Positions 6,561-6,628 of a DNA stretch of 6,628 bases are shown here, piece after piece. A program made the translations under genes and the position numbers. The stretch comes from DASUFI01 sp036274635 (GTDB lineage: Bacteria > Planctomycetota > B15-G4), in assembly GCA_036274635.1 (NCBI GenBank), contig DASUFI010000129.1:1-6628 (forward strand), read 5' to 3'. The notes beneath the pieces are model-generated. The model had not been told where the DNA came from. It was given only the letters and a program-made list of their open reading frames with translations, and did no database searches. How positions within the stretch are numbered: the first letter of the stretch is position 1; each line of letters opens with the position of its first letter.

Positions 6561-6628
6561 GATGGGGAGTCTAGCGCCGCCGAGGTGCCGAGGAGACGCC
6601 GAGCGCCTGAAGGACCAGTTCGCTCCTG
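6561..6628 (-). other. Upstream region of the kinase gene (no clear promoter)
   Basis: These 68 bases are the only sequence upstream of the kinase. There is no GGAGG-like ribosome site before the GTG. A TAGACT hexamer on the minus strand (6568-6573) matches TATAAT at 4 of 6 positions, but no convincing -35 is seen 15-19 bases upstream. GCCGAG occurs three times on the plus strand (6579-6584, 6587-6592, 6598-6603) with irregular spacing; in such GC-rich DNA this may be chance. The kinase frame stays open to the window end but has no further start codon there. Confidence 0.3.

Overview
The window holds five protein genes, all on the minus strand, packed almost without gaps in very GC-rich DNA with strong G/C preference at third codon positions. 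In transcription order (high to low coordinate) they are: a membrane-anchored Ser/Thr protein kinase (6560-4533), a lipoprotein of the type 1 periplasmic-binding-protein fold (4536-3451), the transcriptional repressor NrdR (3318-2722), a large ATP-cone protein that looks like a catalytically dead relative of anaerobic ribonucleotide reductase (2741-846), and the N-terminal part of the chromosome-organising ATPase SMC (855-1, running off the window).

The likely host is a high-GC member of the Planctomycetota. The main argument is the kinase. It has an N-terminal 'EYLQRYPTLAPELKQFF'-type segment, a long insertion between the hinge and the catalytic loop, one transmembrane helix and a repeat-containing outer domain, a layout I associate with the expanded kinase families of that phylum. 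The assignment is inferred from protein style alone; a myxobacterium or another high-GC Gram-negative lineage is not excluded.

There are two transcription blocks. Block 1 is the kinase-lipoprotein pair, joined by a 4-base ATGA stop/start overlap, which suggests a coupled sensory unit: a solute-binding lipoprotein outside the membrane and a kinase with a HEAT-like outer domain and a cytoplasmic catalytic domain. A 132-base spacer (3319-3450) follows. It is visibly less GC-rich than the genes and contains two perfect inverted repeats and a candidate promoter. Block 2 is nrdR, the NrdD-like protein and smc, with overlaps of 20 and 10 bases, so a single operon is likely. Pairing the ribonucleotide reductase repressor NrdR with an NrdD-like protein that retains nucleotide-sensing cones but appears to lack the glycyl-radical site and zinc cysteines is the most unusual feature. 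It raises the possibility of a nucleotide-sensing accessory protein co-expressed with NrdR and with SMC.

The only other non-coding stretch is the 68 bases upstream of the kinase (6561-6628). No RNA gene, CRISPR array, insertion sequence or phage element was recognised. The many long open frames on the plus strand are GC-driven shadows.
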